DNA from: Phlebotomus papatasi
Lineage: Eukaryota; Arthropoda; Insecta; Diptera; Psychodidae
DNA length: 64,000 nucleotides
Direction of reading: 5' to 3'
NCBI RefSeq assembly: GCF_024763615.1
Contig: NC_077223.1
Coordinates: forward strand, 7,502,001-7,566,000
The notes below the pieces were generated by a model, which had not been told where the DNA came from, did no database searches, and worked only from the letters and a program-made list of their open reading frames with translations. Within the stretch, counting starts at the first letter, position 1; each line of letters starts with the position of its first letter. Shown here piece by piece: positions 23,179 through 33,012 of this stretch. The translations under genes and the position numbers were made by a program.

Positions 23179-23958
23179 TTAGTGATGTGGCACTCCGTAA
23201 GCTGATGATGGTGGGGCTACGTAGGAAGCTGGGGCTCCGTAGGTCGATGAGGGGGCAGAGTAGCCACCGTGACCAGAGGCATAGCCGTGACCGGAATCGT
23301 GAGACAGGGATTCTTGGTGGTATTGGGCTACCTGGACACCCTGGCGCACATGACCGAGATCGATGTCAACAACACGAGAGCGGTAGTGGGGGGCACCGTA
23401 GACTGGGGATGGTGGTCCGTATGAGCTTGATGGGACACCATAGGAGGAAGATGGGGTGAAGAGAGCTCCTCCATGGCCACCACCGTGATGAGCTTCAGCG
23501 AGGTTTTCCTGATCCAGGAGGATCTGCTTGACTTTGTGCAGGAGCTGAGGATCCACATACTGACCCTCATTGCTCTGGTAACCATGGCTCACAGCCCTGT
23601 AGCCACCTCCAAATCCGGATGAAAGACCTCCTCCATGGCTGTATCCACCGTGTCCAAATCCTCCGCTGCTGTGTCCGAATCCTCCGCTGCTATGGCCAAA
23701 TCCTCCGCTGCTATGGCCAAATCCTCCACTGCTGTAACCCAAACCTCCGCTGCTGTGTCCAAATCCTCCGCTACTGTGTCCAAATCCTCCGCTACTGTGT
23801 CCGAATCCTCCGCTACTGTGTCCAAATCCACCACCGAAGGACAGGGCTGAGGGTGCTCCGTAGCTAGAAGATGGGACTCCGTAGGACGTAGATGGACGAC
23901 GGAAGGATGGGGGCTCAGCCAGAACGGCAGCAGCCAACGCCAACACACCAATCTGCAT
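23179..23958 (-). CDS. Glycine-rich resilin-like or cuticular secreted protein
   Basis: The - strand frame runs from ATG at 23956-23958 to TAA at 23179-23181 (259 residues). It has a hydrophobic leader (MQIGVLALAAAVLA), then SSSYGAP/SYGVP motifs, about eight FGHSSGG heptads (plus strand roughly 23640-23830), a tyrosine/histidine-rich segment, and two non-repetitive stretches with QLLHKVKQILLDQ and HVRQGVQVAQYHQ. It ends in more YGAP/YGVP. Such motifs are typical of insect cuticle proteins and resilin-like elastomers. TGATGCAG just before ATTGGT could instead be an acceptor; a short first exon ending ATG/GTAATT at 24097-24099 would then supply the start, as is common in cuticle genes. No chitin-binding RR consensus is evident. 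Confidence 0.85.
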   Translation of the reverse strand: MQIGVLALAAAVLAEPPSFRRPSTSYGVPSSSYGAPSALSFGGGFGHSSGGFGHSSGGFGHSSGGFGHSSGGLGYSSGGFGHSSGGFGHSSGGFGHSSGGFGHGGYSHGGGLSSGFGGGYRAVSHGYQSNEGQYVDPQLLHKVKQILLDQENLAEAHHGGGHGGALFTPSSSYGVPSSSYGPPSPVYGAPHYRSRVVDIDLGHVRQGVQVAQYHQESLSHDSGHGYASGHGGYSAPSSTYGAPASYVAPPSSAYGVPHH

Positions 23959-24402
23959 CAAGAGAAATTTCTCATATAACTCTCAGCATAACTTCCGCCG
24001 AAAATTTATTGTTGGATGCTCAATGGTTGATGTGCGAAAGTTGTCGTATTTTTTTTCTTCATCTCGTGCGCGCGCGCTTCCTAAAACGCCAATTACCATA
24101 ATGACTTTGTGAACTGGTTTGAGCGTGGCTTGAGCATCTCACGTTTGGCCACTTGAATGTGTTTTATTGATCAGGCACAGCAAGATATACCCAGCCATTT
24201 CATCGGATGACCTCGAATTGGGATGATCGAGAAATTCGAGAGTGAGACTTTCGCAGAGTCTTCACTTTCATCCAAAAAGGTCAGAGAATGATCAGGCAAT
24301 GGCTCAAGAGGTGGAAGAACGAGAAGAGATTGCAAAGCGTAAGTAATGTAGTTCTTCCGCGCTATTCAAAACACTGCGAGAAATATTTTTGGAAGTTGCA
24401 AG

Positions 24403-24563
24403 TGGGAAGTGGGGTACCTTTGAATGTGGGGCACCTCTGAAATTGGGTTTTTTCTCCTAATTTTAAATAGAATTGATCCATATCATAATGTAATTTAATT
24501 TCTCAATCCGTTTGTGCAGATAAATTGTATCTTGATAAGGTTTAATAAGGTCGACTTCCCCCT
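24403..24563. mobile_element. Hairpin MITE, AGTGGGG..CACCTTTGAA family, copy 3 (degenerate right end)
   Basis: Begins GGGAAGTGGGGTACCTTTG with GGGGCACCTCTGAAATTGGG following. The right end is reduced to GACTTCCCCC. It is followed at 24670 by a second element, the same order seen at 49945-50459. Confidence 0.65.
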
Positions 24564-24669
24564 ATTATCTCCATTTTCTTATTGAACTTGATTGAAAATT
24601 AGTTTAAATGACTAGAGTTTGCTATGGAAAATACACTCTAAAAAGTTTACTATTGATCAGAATGTTACA

Positions 24670-24880
24670 TAGGGGAATATGAGGCAGTTTTGCTCCTTTA
24701 CGAATTTACAAAAAGAATTTTAAAGATAGTCAATGAATACCTAAAATCAACGATTTTAAAATAGCCTGTACTTAAAAGAACCAAAAAAAAATATATCTTT
24801 AAAACAATTAACATTGATTTTTTAAAAGAATTTTAAAAATAAGATGACTTAAGTGAAACTGTCCCACTTTTTCCTACTAT
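24670..24880. mobile_element. Element with AGGGGAATATGAGGCAGTTTT ends, copy 1
   Basis: The left AGGGGAATATGAGGCAG and right AAACTGTCCCACTTTTTCCT are imperfect inverses. It matches 50253-50459 over nearly its whole length. The shared block continues to about 25110 (TGTAATCAATTAAAAA..GAAGAAGGGAAACA), so the repeat unit is longer than this core. Confidence 0.65.
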
Positions 24881-25235
24881 ATTTTGTTTTGTTTAATGAT
24901 TCTTTTGGATATTTTTGATCTATTTCTTATTCATCAGCTGACTTGCCTAATTTTCTACTGTCTATTTTTTCAAATGAAAATTGTTTTTTTTTTTAATTTT
25001 TCCGTAAACCGTGTAATCAATTAAAAATATATTAAGTAGCTTTTCAATTTTTTTTTTGAAGAAGGGAAACAGTCTAAAGGGAGTGTGAAGTAGTTCCGCG
25101 CAGTTTTAAATTCAGAAAAAATATTTATATTATAGAAATCGGTGAATATTTTAATAATTTTATGAGATCATTTAGGAAAAATCTAATGAAAAATAGTTTA
25201 GAGGAAATTGATGTACCTTTTAAAGAGGCTCTTAG

Positions 25236-25440
25236 GAGCTAACTGGGACACCTTTAAAATGGGACACTTTTCAAATAGGATTTTTTTTTCTATTTTTAAA
25301 TAGAACTGATCCTTATTATAATGTAATATAGCTTCACAATTGCTTCGTTCAGCTAAATTATATCACGGAAAGGTATAGTTCCATTCCAGGAGAAAAAATC
25401 TCTATTTCAAAAGTGCCCCAATTCAAAGGTGCCCCACTTA
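25236..25440. mobile_element. Hairpin MITE, GGGACACCTTTAAAA variant, copy 4
   Basis: Inverted ends around CTGGGACACCTTTAAAATGG and CAATTCAAAGGTGCCCCAC, with the family interior (TATTTTTAAATAGAAC, TATAATGTAAT). Confidence 0.65.
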
Positions 25441-25455
25441 TTTCTACTTACATAT

Positions 25456-25853
25456 TTAACCCTTTAAGGATGAATGGGGAACCGGTGTCCCAAAAATAAA
25501 ATTAATTTTTTGGACTATTTAGAGCACAAATTAATTTTCTACTTTCATAAAATTGTTTTTGTTTTTGGAACACTGGTGTCCCACTTATTCTTAACTCTTC
25601 AAGGACGAATGGGACACCGGTGTTACAAAACTAGAAATTACTTGTTTGGATTGTTTTGGACAAAATAACGTTCTTTAGTCAGAAAAATGTTTTTGTTTTT
25701 GGGAGACCGGTGTTCCACTCGTTCTTAACCCTTTAAGGATAAGTGGGACACCGGTGTCCCAAAAAAATTATTATATAAAGTCTTTTTATCCTCCAAATTG
25801 ACAAAAAAAGTTTTTTTTGGGACACTGGTGTACCATTCGCCCAGAAAGGGTTA
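25456..25853. repeat. Head-to-tail array of three ~135-bp TTAA-delimited hairpin units
   Basis: Units start with TTAA at 25456, 25591 and 25725. Each opens CCCTTTAAGGAYGAATGGG or a close variant with ACCGGTGTCCC, and closes with the inverse (GGGACACTGGTGTCCCACT or similar), directly followed by the TTAA of the next unit. The last unit closes with AGAAAGGG. The terminal motif is that of the longer TTAA MITEs at 13703 and 19623, so these look like miniature derivatives in tandem. Confidence 0.8.
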
Positions 25854-25877
25854 TAGAATTAATAGAAGTGGACGATA

Positions 25878-26103
25878 CCAAGGGGTAACTCATTTCGGGG
25901 AACTCGAGCCAATCTGATCAGGGAACCCACGGGGAACCCGGGAACTCATGTTTTTTTTTCAGGGAATCCGGGGGTATTTTCTTATGGAACCCAGAAAACT
26001 CATAAATTTCAGGGAACTCGCGGGGAGCCCAGGGAACCCATACATTTTTTTCAGGAAACCGAGAACTTGAGCCACTCTATTTTGCTTATGAATAACCCCT
26101 TGG
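25878..26103. repeat. Element with CCAAGGGGTAACTCAT ends and internal GGGAACCC tandem motif
   Basis: Ends CCAAGGGGTAACTCAT / ATGAATAACCCCTTGG are inverted. The interior repeats a degenerate motif of the type CAGGGAACCCGCGGGGAACC with ACTCAT spacers four or five times. It starts about 25 bp after the tandem hairpin array. Downstream (26104-26262) is one half of an AAGGTGCCCCAC hairpin element. Confidence 0.6.
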
Positions 26104-26518
26104 ACCTTACCATGATATAATAAAGCTCCATTAGTCAATTAAGAAGCTGAAAAATATTATGATAAGGCTCTGTTCCATTTGAAAATAGGACAAAAAGTCG
26201 TATTTTGAAGTTGTCCCAATTCAAAGGTGTCTCAATTCAAGGTACCCCACTTGCCCCTACAGCTCAGCTGAGTAATTTTTAAGTAGATTCATTTCTTGAT
26301 TTAGATTAAATAAAGGACAGTTGATGTCTAATGATTTTTACTGAATTTTTTGACTAAGGTAGAACAATAAAAAAATCGTAATAAATTCGTTGAACGAACT
26401 GCCCCAGTCTCCCCTTTAAATACTTCTAGAATTCAAAGCTTTGTCAATTAAGCATTATTTACAAGTAAACTAATATTTATTGCAATAAAATATTTTATTC
26501 CTTCGCTTTGCAAGATTA

Positions 26519-26941
26519 AGGCCTCTACACATTGGGAGCAGTTTTTGTCAAAAATTGCTTTTTGAAAACGTCAAAATTCTGTTAATTTTTGACGAAAATT
26601 TCTGTCAATGTGTAGAAGCCTAGAAGCAGTTTTCGTCAAAAAATTGCTTTTTGACAGAATTTTGACGTTTCTATTTACAGAACTGCAGGCAATTTCTTTC
26701 AAAAAATTTCTTCCTTTCTTTTTTGAAAGAAATTGTTTGCAGTTCTGTAGGTAGAAATGTAAAAATTCTGTTACAAATGCAATTTTTGACGAAAATTTCT
26801 GCCAATGTTTAGAGCCTAGGAGCAGTTTTCGTCATAAATTGCTTTTTTGACACAATTTTGACGTTTCTACCTACAGAATTGCAGGCAATTTCTTAAAAAA
26901 AAAACAATTTTTGACGAAAAGTGCTTCTAATGTGTAGAGGT
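26519..26941. mobile_element. Multi-hairpin element with GGCCTCTACACATT ends
   Basis: The outer ends GGCCTCTACACATTGGGAGC / AATGTGTAGAGGTC are inverted. Inside, TTTTTGACGAAAATTTCTG and its inverse, and CTGCAGGCAATTTCTT and its inverse, recur several times. It looks like several copies of one hairpin joined together. The short relative is at 9443-9554. Confidence 0.7.
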
Positions 26942-27096
26942 CTTAAGATTGAAAACTTTGAAAGCTTTTAAGCTCTAGCCAATCAGATAACGCGATGAGA
27001 CTAAAACATTTTATCGCACTAAAAATATTTAAATAAATGTAGATAGTTCTTAAAAAATTACTGTCAAGGAATAAAAAAATTAAAATATTATGATTA

Positions 27097-27328
27097 GGGT
27101 CAAAGGAACACCTCTTCGACAGGGAACCCTTATTGACAGTTTTGTCAAAATGTTGAAATTTATTTATTGTATCTGATAAAATTTAAGAAATCTGATGTTT
27201 TTTCATTAGTCTACGTTTTTAAGGATAAGTGTTCAAATTTTGTATTCCAAATGGTACAGAGTAGGGTATCAATATGGTCCTGGTCCTGACACAAATTCTT
27301 AAAGTATCAATAGGTGTTCCTTTCACCC
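27097..27328. mobile_element. MITE with GGGTCAAAGGAACACCT ends, copy 1
   Basis: 232 bp between TA dinucleotides, with ends GGGTCAAAGGAACACCT / AGGTGTTCCTTTCACCC. The same element in reverse orientation is at 60638-60877. Confidence 0.85.
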
Positions 27329-28113
27329 TAGTTCGAAATTATCAAAACGCTATTTATGATTTAATTTGAATGAGTTCTTTTAATGGGTATAGATTAACAG
27401 CTTTCAAAGCATTCAAAGCTTAATACGGTAAATGAACACGATGGGGCCTAAATATTTTATGTAATTATTTAATTAGACTTGCCTAGTGCTTTAAAAAAAT
27501 ACAACAATAGGCTATTTTTAGAAAAGAAATTTCACAGATTTACTCAAAGTATCAAAATGAAAATTAAGTGAAACATTAGTAACGCCACGTTTTTCCGTAA
27601 CACCCTCAGCAAAACGGACATATGGCATGGGTATCCGTGAAATTTGAGGTGCGATGCCGGGAGATAGTTATGCCAGCATAGATGAAATGGAAATTACACT
27701 GCGCGTTAACATATTCCAGGTTCATAAATCAATTATTTGTTGAAATAGTTGTCGGAATTTTGAGGTTGTTGCACGAGTTGAAACGTTGAAACTGATTTAT
27801 TTGACCCAGTGCAGCCGATATGAATTATGATTATTTGCATTTTGAGTAGCGCGTGAAAATTCATTTTCTTCCTGGGACAAATAAACACCCTCTCATGTTT
27901 TTGGTCAAATATTGTAATCCAAATGCAAATGAAGTAATCCACATTAAACACGCACACATAGCCCATCTAAAATACTATTTATGGCGGGCTTATTCCCAAA
28001 AAAAAAAACTTACCACACAGAATTTATTCATAATTTTTTTTTGATATCTCTATTTTTTTAAATTTGTTCACAGAATTTACAGGAGCTCTTAAATCCTTAA
28101 GAGATCTCTTTTT

Positions 28114-28399
28114 TCACTGAACTCGCGACAAGATTTCACGGAGATTCTTCACTGTCCGGAGCAAGTTCTCCTGGTCACTGAAAATGGTCTTATGGTACCA
28201 TCTCCAGCTCTCATCATCTTTTTATACCACAATCACATTTGTCTTGCCCACCAGACGCACTTTCGGCATCGCTGAATTGCCCACACCGTCGTCCACATGG
28301 ATGGGCACGATCTCGATGGATATTTTGGGTGCCAAACGAGAGATTTTTCGGTGGGGTCACAAGTGAAGGGATTCACGCACATGCCAAGGCAAAGATATA
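28114..28399 (-). pseudogene. Unrecognised coding-like block broken by two in-frame stops
   Basis: One - strand frame reads about 95 codons to a TGA at 28114-28116, interrupted by TGA (28357-28359) and TAA (28222-28224). Between the stops are PKISIEIVPIHVDDGVGNS and KVRLVGKTNVIVV; after the TAA come DDESWRWYHKTIF and NLLRTVKNLREILSRVQ. Third codon positions are strongly G/C (ATC GAG ATC GTG CCC), unlike the AT-rich flanks, so it was surely coding. A good acceptor (TTTTCCTTAG) lies at about 28402 and an AATAAA at about 28024-28029 on the same strand, consistent with a terminal exon. I cannot name the family. A decayed gene or assembly errors could explain the stops. Confidence 0.55.
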
Positions 28400-28618
28400 T
28401 CCTAAGGAAAACTGTACACCACATAGAATATATTCCCAGATGAACTTTACTTGATTTATTGTGAATAAGATAATTAAACTGATAAACTTATCACCCATTT
28501 ACTATTACAGGGGCATAAGGGCCTCAATAAACTCATGCAGTAACGATTTATTCCAAACTGTCATACACTGAGGGTTTAGGATCATCTACTAGAGGTCCTT
28601 TGCGTAAATTTTCTTTAA

Positions 28619-29406
28619 CCCATTCAATCACTGTACCAGAAATACTTGAGATAGAATGTTCATATTTTGGGATTAGTTTCTTACAGATAATTAGGTGAAT
28701 TTTTTGAAAAGAAAAAATATTATCCATTATGGGGGCGCGGGGAGCCTCCCTCAAACACGTGTCTAAACGGACACTGAATTTCAATTCTATACATTAATTC
28801 ATTACAAATTCTTTTGATTTAGAAAGGGTAACTATCCAAGAAAGCAAATTGGTAGTCAGAATTCAAATCAGGAAAGAGGATGAAGGCAAATTTTAACAAA
28901 TTCGACGCGATGTCGAATTTTCCGTCCGCCATTTTGAGCAAAATTTTTGCATGACTTCACGCGAAGCGAGAAAAGAACAACAACATGTATTCCCATCTCT
29001 GTCGGGCTATCTTTTCAAGTAATTGAAGGACAAAAGTAACTGATAACCCAAGAAGCAATTTTTTCTTAATATAGTCTTGTAGGATTCCTTAAGTAAGAAA
29101 CTATAGAACCAAAAATCTTTTTATTTGCTTATAATGCTCTTGGTTCCATCACTGAGATTACTATAAGTACAGTGGCGCACTCTTAAGGATCTTAAAAGCT
29201 TCTGTAGGAATTTCAAAAGAAAATTCTCACTTTAAGTCTTTTAAAAGTGCACTAAAAGACTTGTTTAATACTTGGTTCTATAAGGCAGCTATTTTGCTTC
29301 TTGGGAATCCAGTCTTGACACAAATTCGAATATTAATTTCCCTGGAATAAATCATCTAAAATTACTCAATTTGCGTATGATGTATAATACCATGGTAAGG
29401 AATGGG
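28619..29406. mobile_element. piggyBac-like MITE (CCCATTC ends), copy 2, carrying a nested MITE
   Basis: TTAA (28615-28618) precedes CCCATTCAATC; the other end is GGAATGGG followed by TTAG. The interior matches 7917-8676 in reverse, including CACTGAATTTCAATTC and CCATTTTGAGCAAAA. A second element is inserted at 29047-29305. Confidence 0.82.
29047..29305. mobile_element. Nested MITE with CCCAAGAAGCAA ends
   Basis: A 259-bp insertion with perfect inverted ends CCCAAGAAGCAA / TTGCTTCTTGGG. Its boundaries are confirmed by the uninterrupted host sequence in the copies at 7917 and 53338. Several internal CTTTTAAAAG-type inverted motifs are present. No clear target duplication is visible. Confidence 0.8.
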
Positions 29407-29441
29407 TTAGATAAAAAAGCCAAATTTTACAGTCTAATAGC

Positions 29442-29567
29442 CTTGACAGACTTGAGGATTAGCCGAGAGACGACTCAGCGTAATTACATTCGAAATAATG
29501 GTTAAACCACATGTCTATAATTTTCCACTAAGCCGCCTCTCGGCTTAAGTCGTAAGTGTGTCAAGGG
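29442..29567. mobile_element. Short MITE with CCTTGACAGACTT / GTAAGTGTGTCAAGG ends
   Basis: 126 bp with imperfect inverted ends, each leading into AGCCGAGAGRCG. Related single ends lie at about 6639, 20340 and 45690, and a partial copy at 21085-21192. Confidence 0.7.
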
Positions 29568-29639
29568 CATAGGAATTCTTGGGGATCAGCCTGAGCCTAT
29601 TTAGGACCCTAGGTTTTCTTTTACGAAGATTTTGAGGTA

Positions 29640-30300
29640 CCGTAGATGCAGGTGACTACTCTCTCCTATTTGTAAGCTTTTATTTACTCCTAGAACTTAA
29701 GGATTGGTCTTTACTGATCCGATCTACCATGTCTGATCGGTGGGAACTGTAGAAGATTTTCCGCCACAAAACGTAGGCAACCCTGCCTATTGCAATCTCA
29801 AGGTTGGCTCCCTGACCTGCTTCAGAGTGAGTGATACCCTGGCGCCATGTGTGGTGGAGTCAATGTGTCATTGGAAGGCTTAAAGTGCGGATGCTGAGCC
29901 TGAGATTCCCAAAAAGAAGGACATCACCTGTTGAGTGTAAGTGTCTGTAGTCAGGAAGGGCTACAGTACGAGGATAAAAATTTTTGGCTTTAACTTTTAG
30001 GGTTAGTTGCCACCTGGCGCCAAGTTAGTAATCATATTTGAATGGCTTTGGGGCTTCTCGTGTGCAAGTAATATCATCGCTCTTCCGCACATCACTCTTT
30101 TCTGATGACCTATCCATCGTCACAAGTCCACGTCCGCCGTTTTGAGAAATATAGTTCATATCGCCAAGACAAGGTCTCCTATTCTGTCAGTCTCTAGCCG
30201 AAAATTTCGACTGGAGTCCAGGGGTCATCGCGTAGAGGTGGAGGTAGAGAATGGGACCCTATTAAAATGCCTGTAAAGTCCCTTTAAAGCCTGGATCTAT
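29640..30300. other. GC-richer segment without a readable gene
   Basis: Base composition rises clearly here and direct motifs such as CTGGCGCCA recur (near 29840 and 30018). On the - strand a scrap such as GGRGLVTMDRS recalls a LINE pol protein. The frames are too broken to support a call. A degraded retrotransposon is the likeliest reading. Confidence 0.3.
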
Positions 30301-30318
30301 AAGAGTTCAATAATAGCT

Positions 30319-31226
30319 GCACGAGGGAAGTGCCAGAAGTCCCTGACATTAGGTATAGATGGCGCTTGTAGGTTGGGACCAGTAATTTTTTTCCAATGTA
30401 CCAACAAAGATTAAGTTTCAGGTTTGGCGGTAATGCGCTGCTTAGTTCTTTTTTGGCAGCTGGTAAAAATGGATGCTCAGAAAAAAATTGAACATTGAAA
30501 AATTGAGCCATCATTACGTGTTCCAGTACCTGTTTTTGAAATGTCTTAAGACACCCAAAGCTGACCTGGATTCTACTTTAGGGAAGTCTGCTCCTTAGAT
30601 TTCCACTGTAAAATTTTGGGTAGCAGACTGCAAGCGTGGTCGAATGAGCTTGAATGATTGTCAACCCACTGGTCGCCCTAAAGAGGTGTCCTCACCGGAA
30701 AATGTGACGAAAATCGAAAAAATGATATTGAGTGATCGTCGATTGAAAATGCATGAGCTTGCTGACAGGCCTTTCAAAAAGTGCCGTACATCGCAGATTG
30801 ACAGAAAATTTGAACATGAAAAAGCTTTGTGCAAGCTAGGTGCCGCGTTTGATCACACCGGAGCAAAAACACTTCCCTTGTTGCGATGGCCAAAATCAAG
30901 GAATTGAAGCTCGAACTGCTTTCCCACGCTCTCTACTCTCCAGATTTGGCCCCATCGAACTATTTCCTGTTTCCAAACATGAAAAAATGGCTGGGTGGTC
31001 AAAGATTTTCCAACAATACTGAGTTCACTGAGGTCGAGCTTGCAGTTGACGCCTATTTCGGCGACCTGGACGGAACCTACTACAAGATGGGTATAGAGGC
31101 TATCCAACATCGCTGAGAAAAGTGTATCGACCTACAAGGACACTATGTTGGGAAATTAAAACGTAAAGTTCGAAATATTTTTTGTTTTCCTTCTGAGACC
31201 CAGGGACTTCTCGGACTGCCCTCGTA
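30319..31226 (+). mobile_element. Internally deleted mariner element with both terminal repeats
   Basis: The left end at 30321 reads ACGAGGGAAGTGCCAGAAG, and the right end (31199-31226) is its inverse CTTCTCGGACTGCCCTCGT, with few mismatches over about 26 bp. TA follows the right end. Length is about 0.9 kb against about 1.3 kb for intact mariners. The transposase reading passes directly from the first to the last third, so roughly 0.37 kb is missing. Confidence 0.88.
30644..31175 (+). pseudogene. Mariner transposase remnant, catalytic centre deleted
   Basis: The upstream part (from 30644, preceded by a frameshifted N-terminus from an ATG near 30470) reads GRPKEVSSPENVTKIEKMI and SDRRLKMHELAD. 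This is the second helix-turn-helix and linker region of mariner transposases. A second frame shows RLITPEQK. The downstream part contains YSPDLAPSNYFLFPNMKKWL, the classic C-terminal motif with the last catalytic Asp, then LDGTYYKMGIEAIQHR, a TGA, and further family sequence. The section holding the first two catalytic aspartates is absent, and there are stops and frameshifts. It cannot encode an active enzyme. Confidence 0.88.
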
Positions 31227-31659
31227 GAATATCCAAAAAGCTCTTAACACAAGGGGTTCTAGAATTATGCACATTTTCAGAATCGAAAAAATCCACGCGA
31301 AATGGCTTTGTGTATCCAGAAAACTTGCGTACATGTAGGAGATTCTTTTAAATGAAATACAGAAACGCCCTAATATATGCAAAACATATGATTTTCGAAT
31401 TTACTGAGTAAAAAATTGCATACATTTAAGGGGTAGTTCAAAAATTCATTAACAAATTAGCTTCCTATGGTATAGGCAAAATGTATAATTGTGTGTGCAT
31501 AATACCGGCAGGTAAATGATCCCGAGGTGCATATTCCCAGAACCCTTTATAGTACGCAAATTCACTGATTTTGTGTCAGTAATTCCGTGAATTTGTTAAC
31601 TTTTTAAATGTTGTAGGATCACAGAAGATCCAAATTCTTTTTTCTATGACCATCTAAAT

Positions 31660-31789
31660 CAGGGGTGAGCAAAAACCGTTTGAAACCGAATAAACGTCAA
31701 AATAAGTTTGTACAGCAGCGTTTTGACTTTGACGTACAAATTTCATTTGACGTTTGTTCGGTTTCAAACAGTTCTTGCTCTCACCTCTG
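31660..31789. mobile_element. hAT-like MITE (CAGGGGTG ends), copy 1
   Basis: 130 bp, almost entirely palindromic, beginning CAGGGGTGAGCAAAAACCG and ending CTCTCACCTCTG. Flanked by 8-bp repeats ATCTAAAT / ATCCAAAT (one mismatch). CAG-type ends plus 8-bp duplication indicate hAT. Confidence 0.82.
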
Positions 31790-31943
31790 ATCCAAATTTA
31801 TGTTTTAGTCCCTCGTCTTTAAAGGGTTAACCTCGAAGTTGTTAATCTTGAGACCGCTCATAATTATTGTTGGGTGTGTAATCAATGATTAGGAGTAATT
31901 TTGTATCTGCTACACCGCATCCACATGAATATTCCTCCCTTGT

Positions 31944-32165
31944 TTAGTGAACACATCTTTTCCCAAAGAATAAAAAGAGGAGAAAGAGTATCACGGAGGC
32001 CACTGGATTTTTGACCGAATCCCAGTTGTAGGGTCGCGATGGTGCACTGGTGAGTCTTGGCGGGAGATCTTCGTGCGGATGACGCTGGTGAAGGTGGCGA
32101 ATTATGGGATTGATGCTGAGTTTCATAATTCTGACTTCTTTTTTTTTACTTTCTCCACTAACTTC
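31944..32165. other. GC-rich block with coding-like frames on both strands
   Basis: On the + strand a stop-free frame (from about 31971) reads GHWIFDRIPVVGSRW and then WREIFVRMTLVKVANYGIDA; it contains a donor-like ACTGGTGAGT. On the - strand a 109-codon frame (31944-32273) with an internal ATG ends in a hydrophobic segment, VASVILFLLFLFFG. Only one can be real, and neither is recognised. The local G+C rise suggests an exon or a captured fragment. Confidence 0.3.
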
Positions 32166-33012
32166 TTCGATCGCTGAATTTATGATGCGGAATATCGTTA
32201 ACAGATTTCTACAGAGTTCAATGTGGGACAATTCGATTGGGAGAGAAAGATGACAATCACGATTGACAAACATTTTGTTGTCTTACCGAATATTCATGCG
32301 CCAAATACTGTTCAGCATTTTATTGCAACGATAGCAATATTTGATGGTGCTGTCTTTTCTCTCAATTCACATTTAATTGCTTGACAAAAAAAATTAATGC
32401 AGCATACAATAAGAGACTTATTAAATCTGTTTCTCTTTTTTGTCACTCTGTTTTTTTTGTCTGTGATGACGTGAATATCTCACCCAGAAGAATAGACAAA
32501 AAATAAGATTCCCCAACAATCAGCAAAATTCCTCTCACCTGCCACCTCCAAGTATCTAAACATGTATTTTTTTTGCTCTTGACTCAATTATATCAAACTC
32601 TTTTCCGTATATCTCAGCACCGTCTTCACCAATGTTGCCTCTTTCTTTGGCATGAGAAGCCAATTGAAAGTGAATTCGATATACTTCTTTGTTGTGCAAT
32701 CCTCAAGCGTCAACTGAATGTGGAGATGTGAAAGAGGATCATGATACAAGACACTATCTTGCAGAGAAATTACCTGATAAATACCAGCCGAATGAATCCA
32801 GTTTTAATGCATCATCGTCCATTAGCACACCAAAAGAATTCACATAACAAATAGTCGAATTTATGAAGATCTCTACTGATCCTAGCCAATAAATTCGGAT
32901 GCAATTCCCATTAAACTATGTTTCATAAGGTGATTACAGTAGCTATGAAAAGTATTGGAACGCGGGGTGTTTGTATTTTTTTTTTAAATTTCTTATTGGT
33001 TCTAAAAGATTA

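Noticed and set aside
23187..23951. Several long frames on both strands over the cuticle-type gene
   Set aside because: Shifted readings of the 21-bp repeats; only the - strand frame has a signal peptide and a typical cuticle composition.
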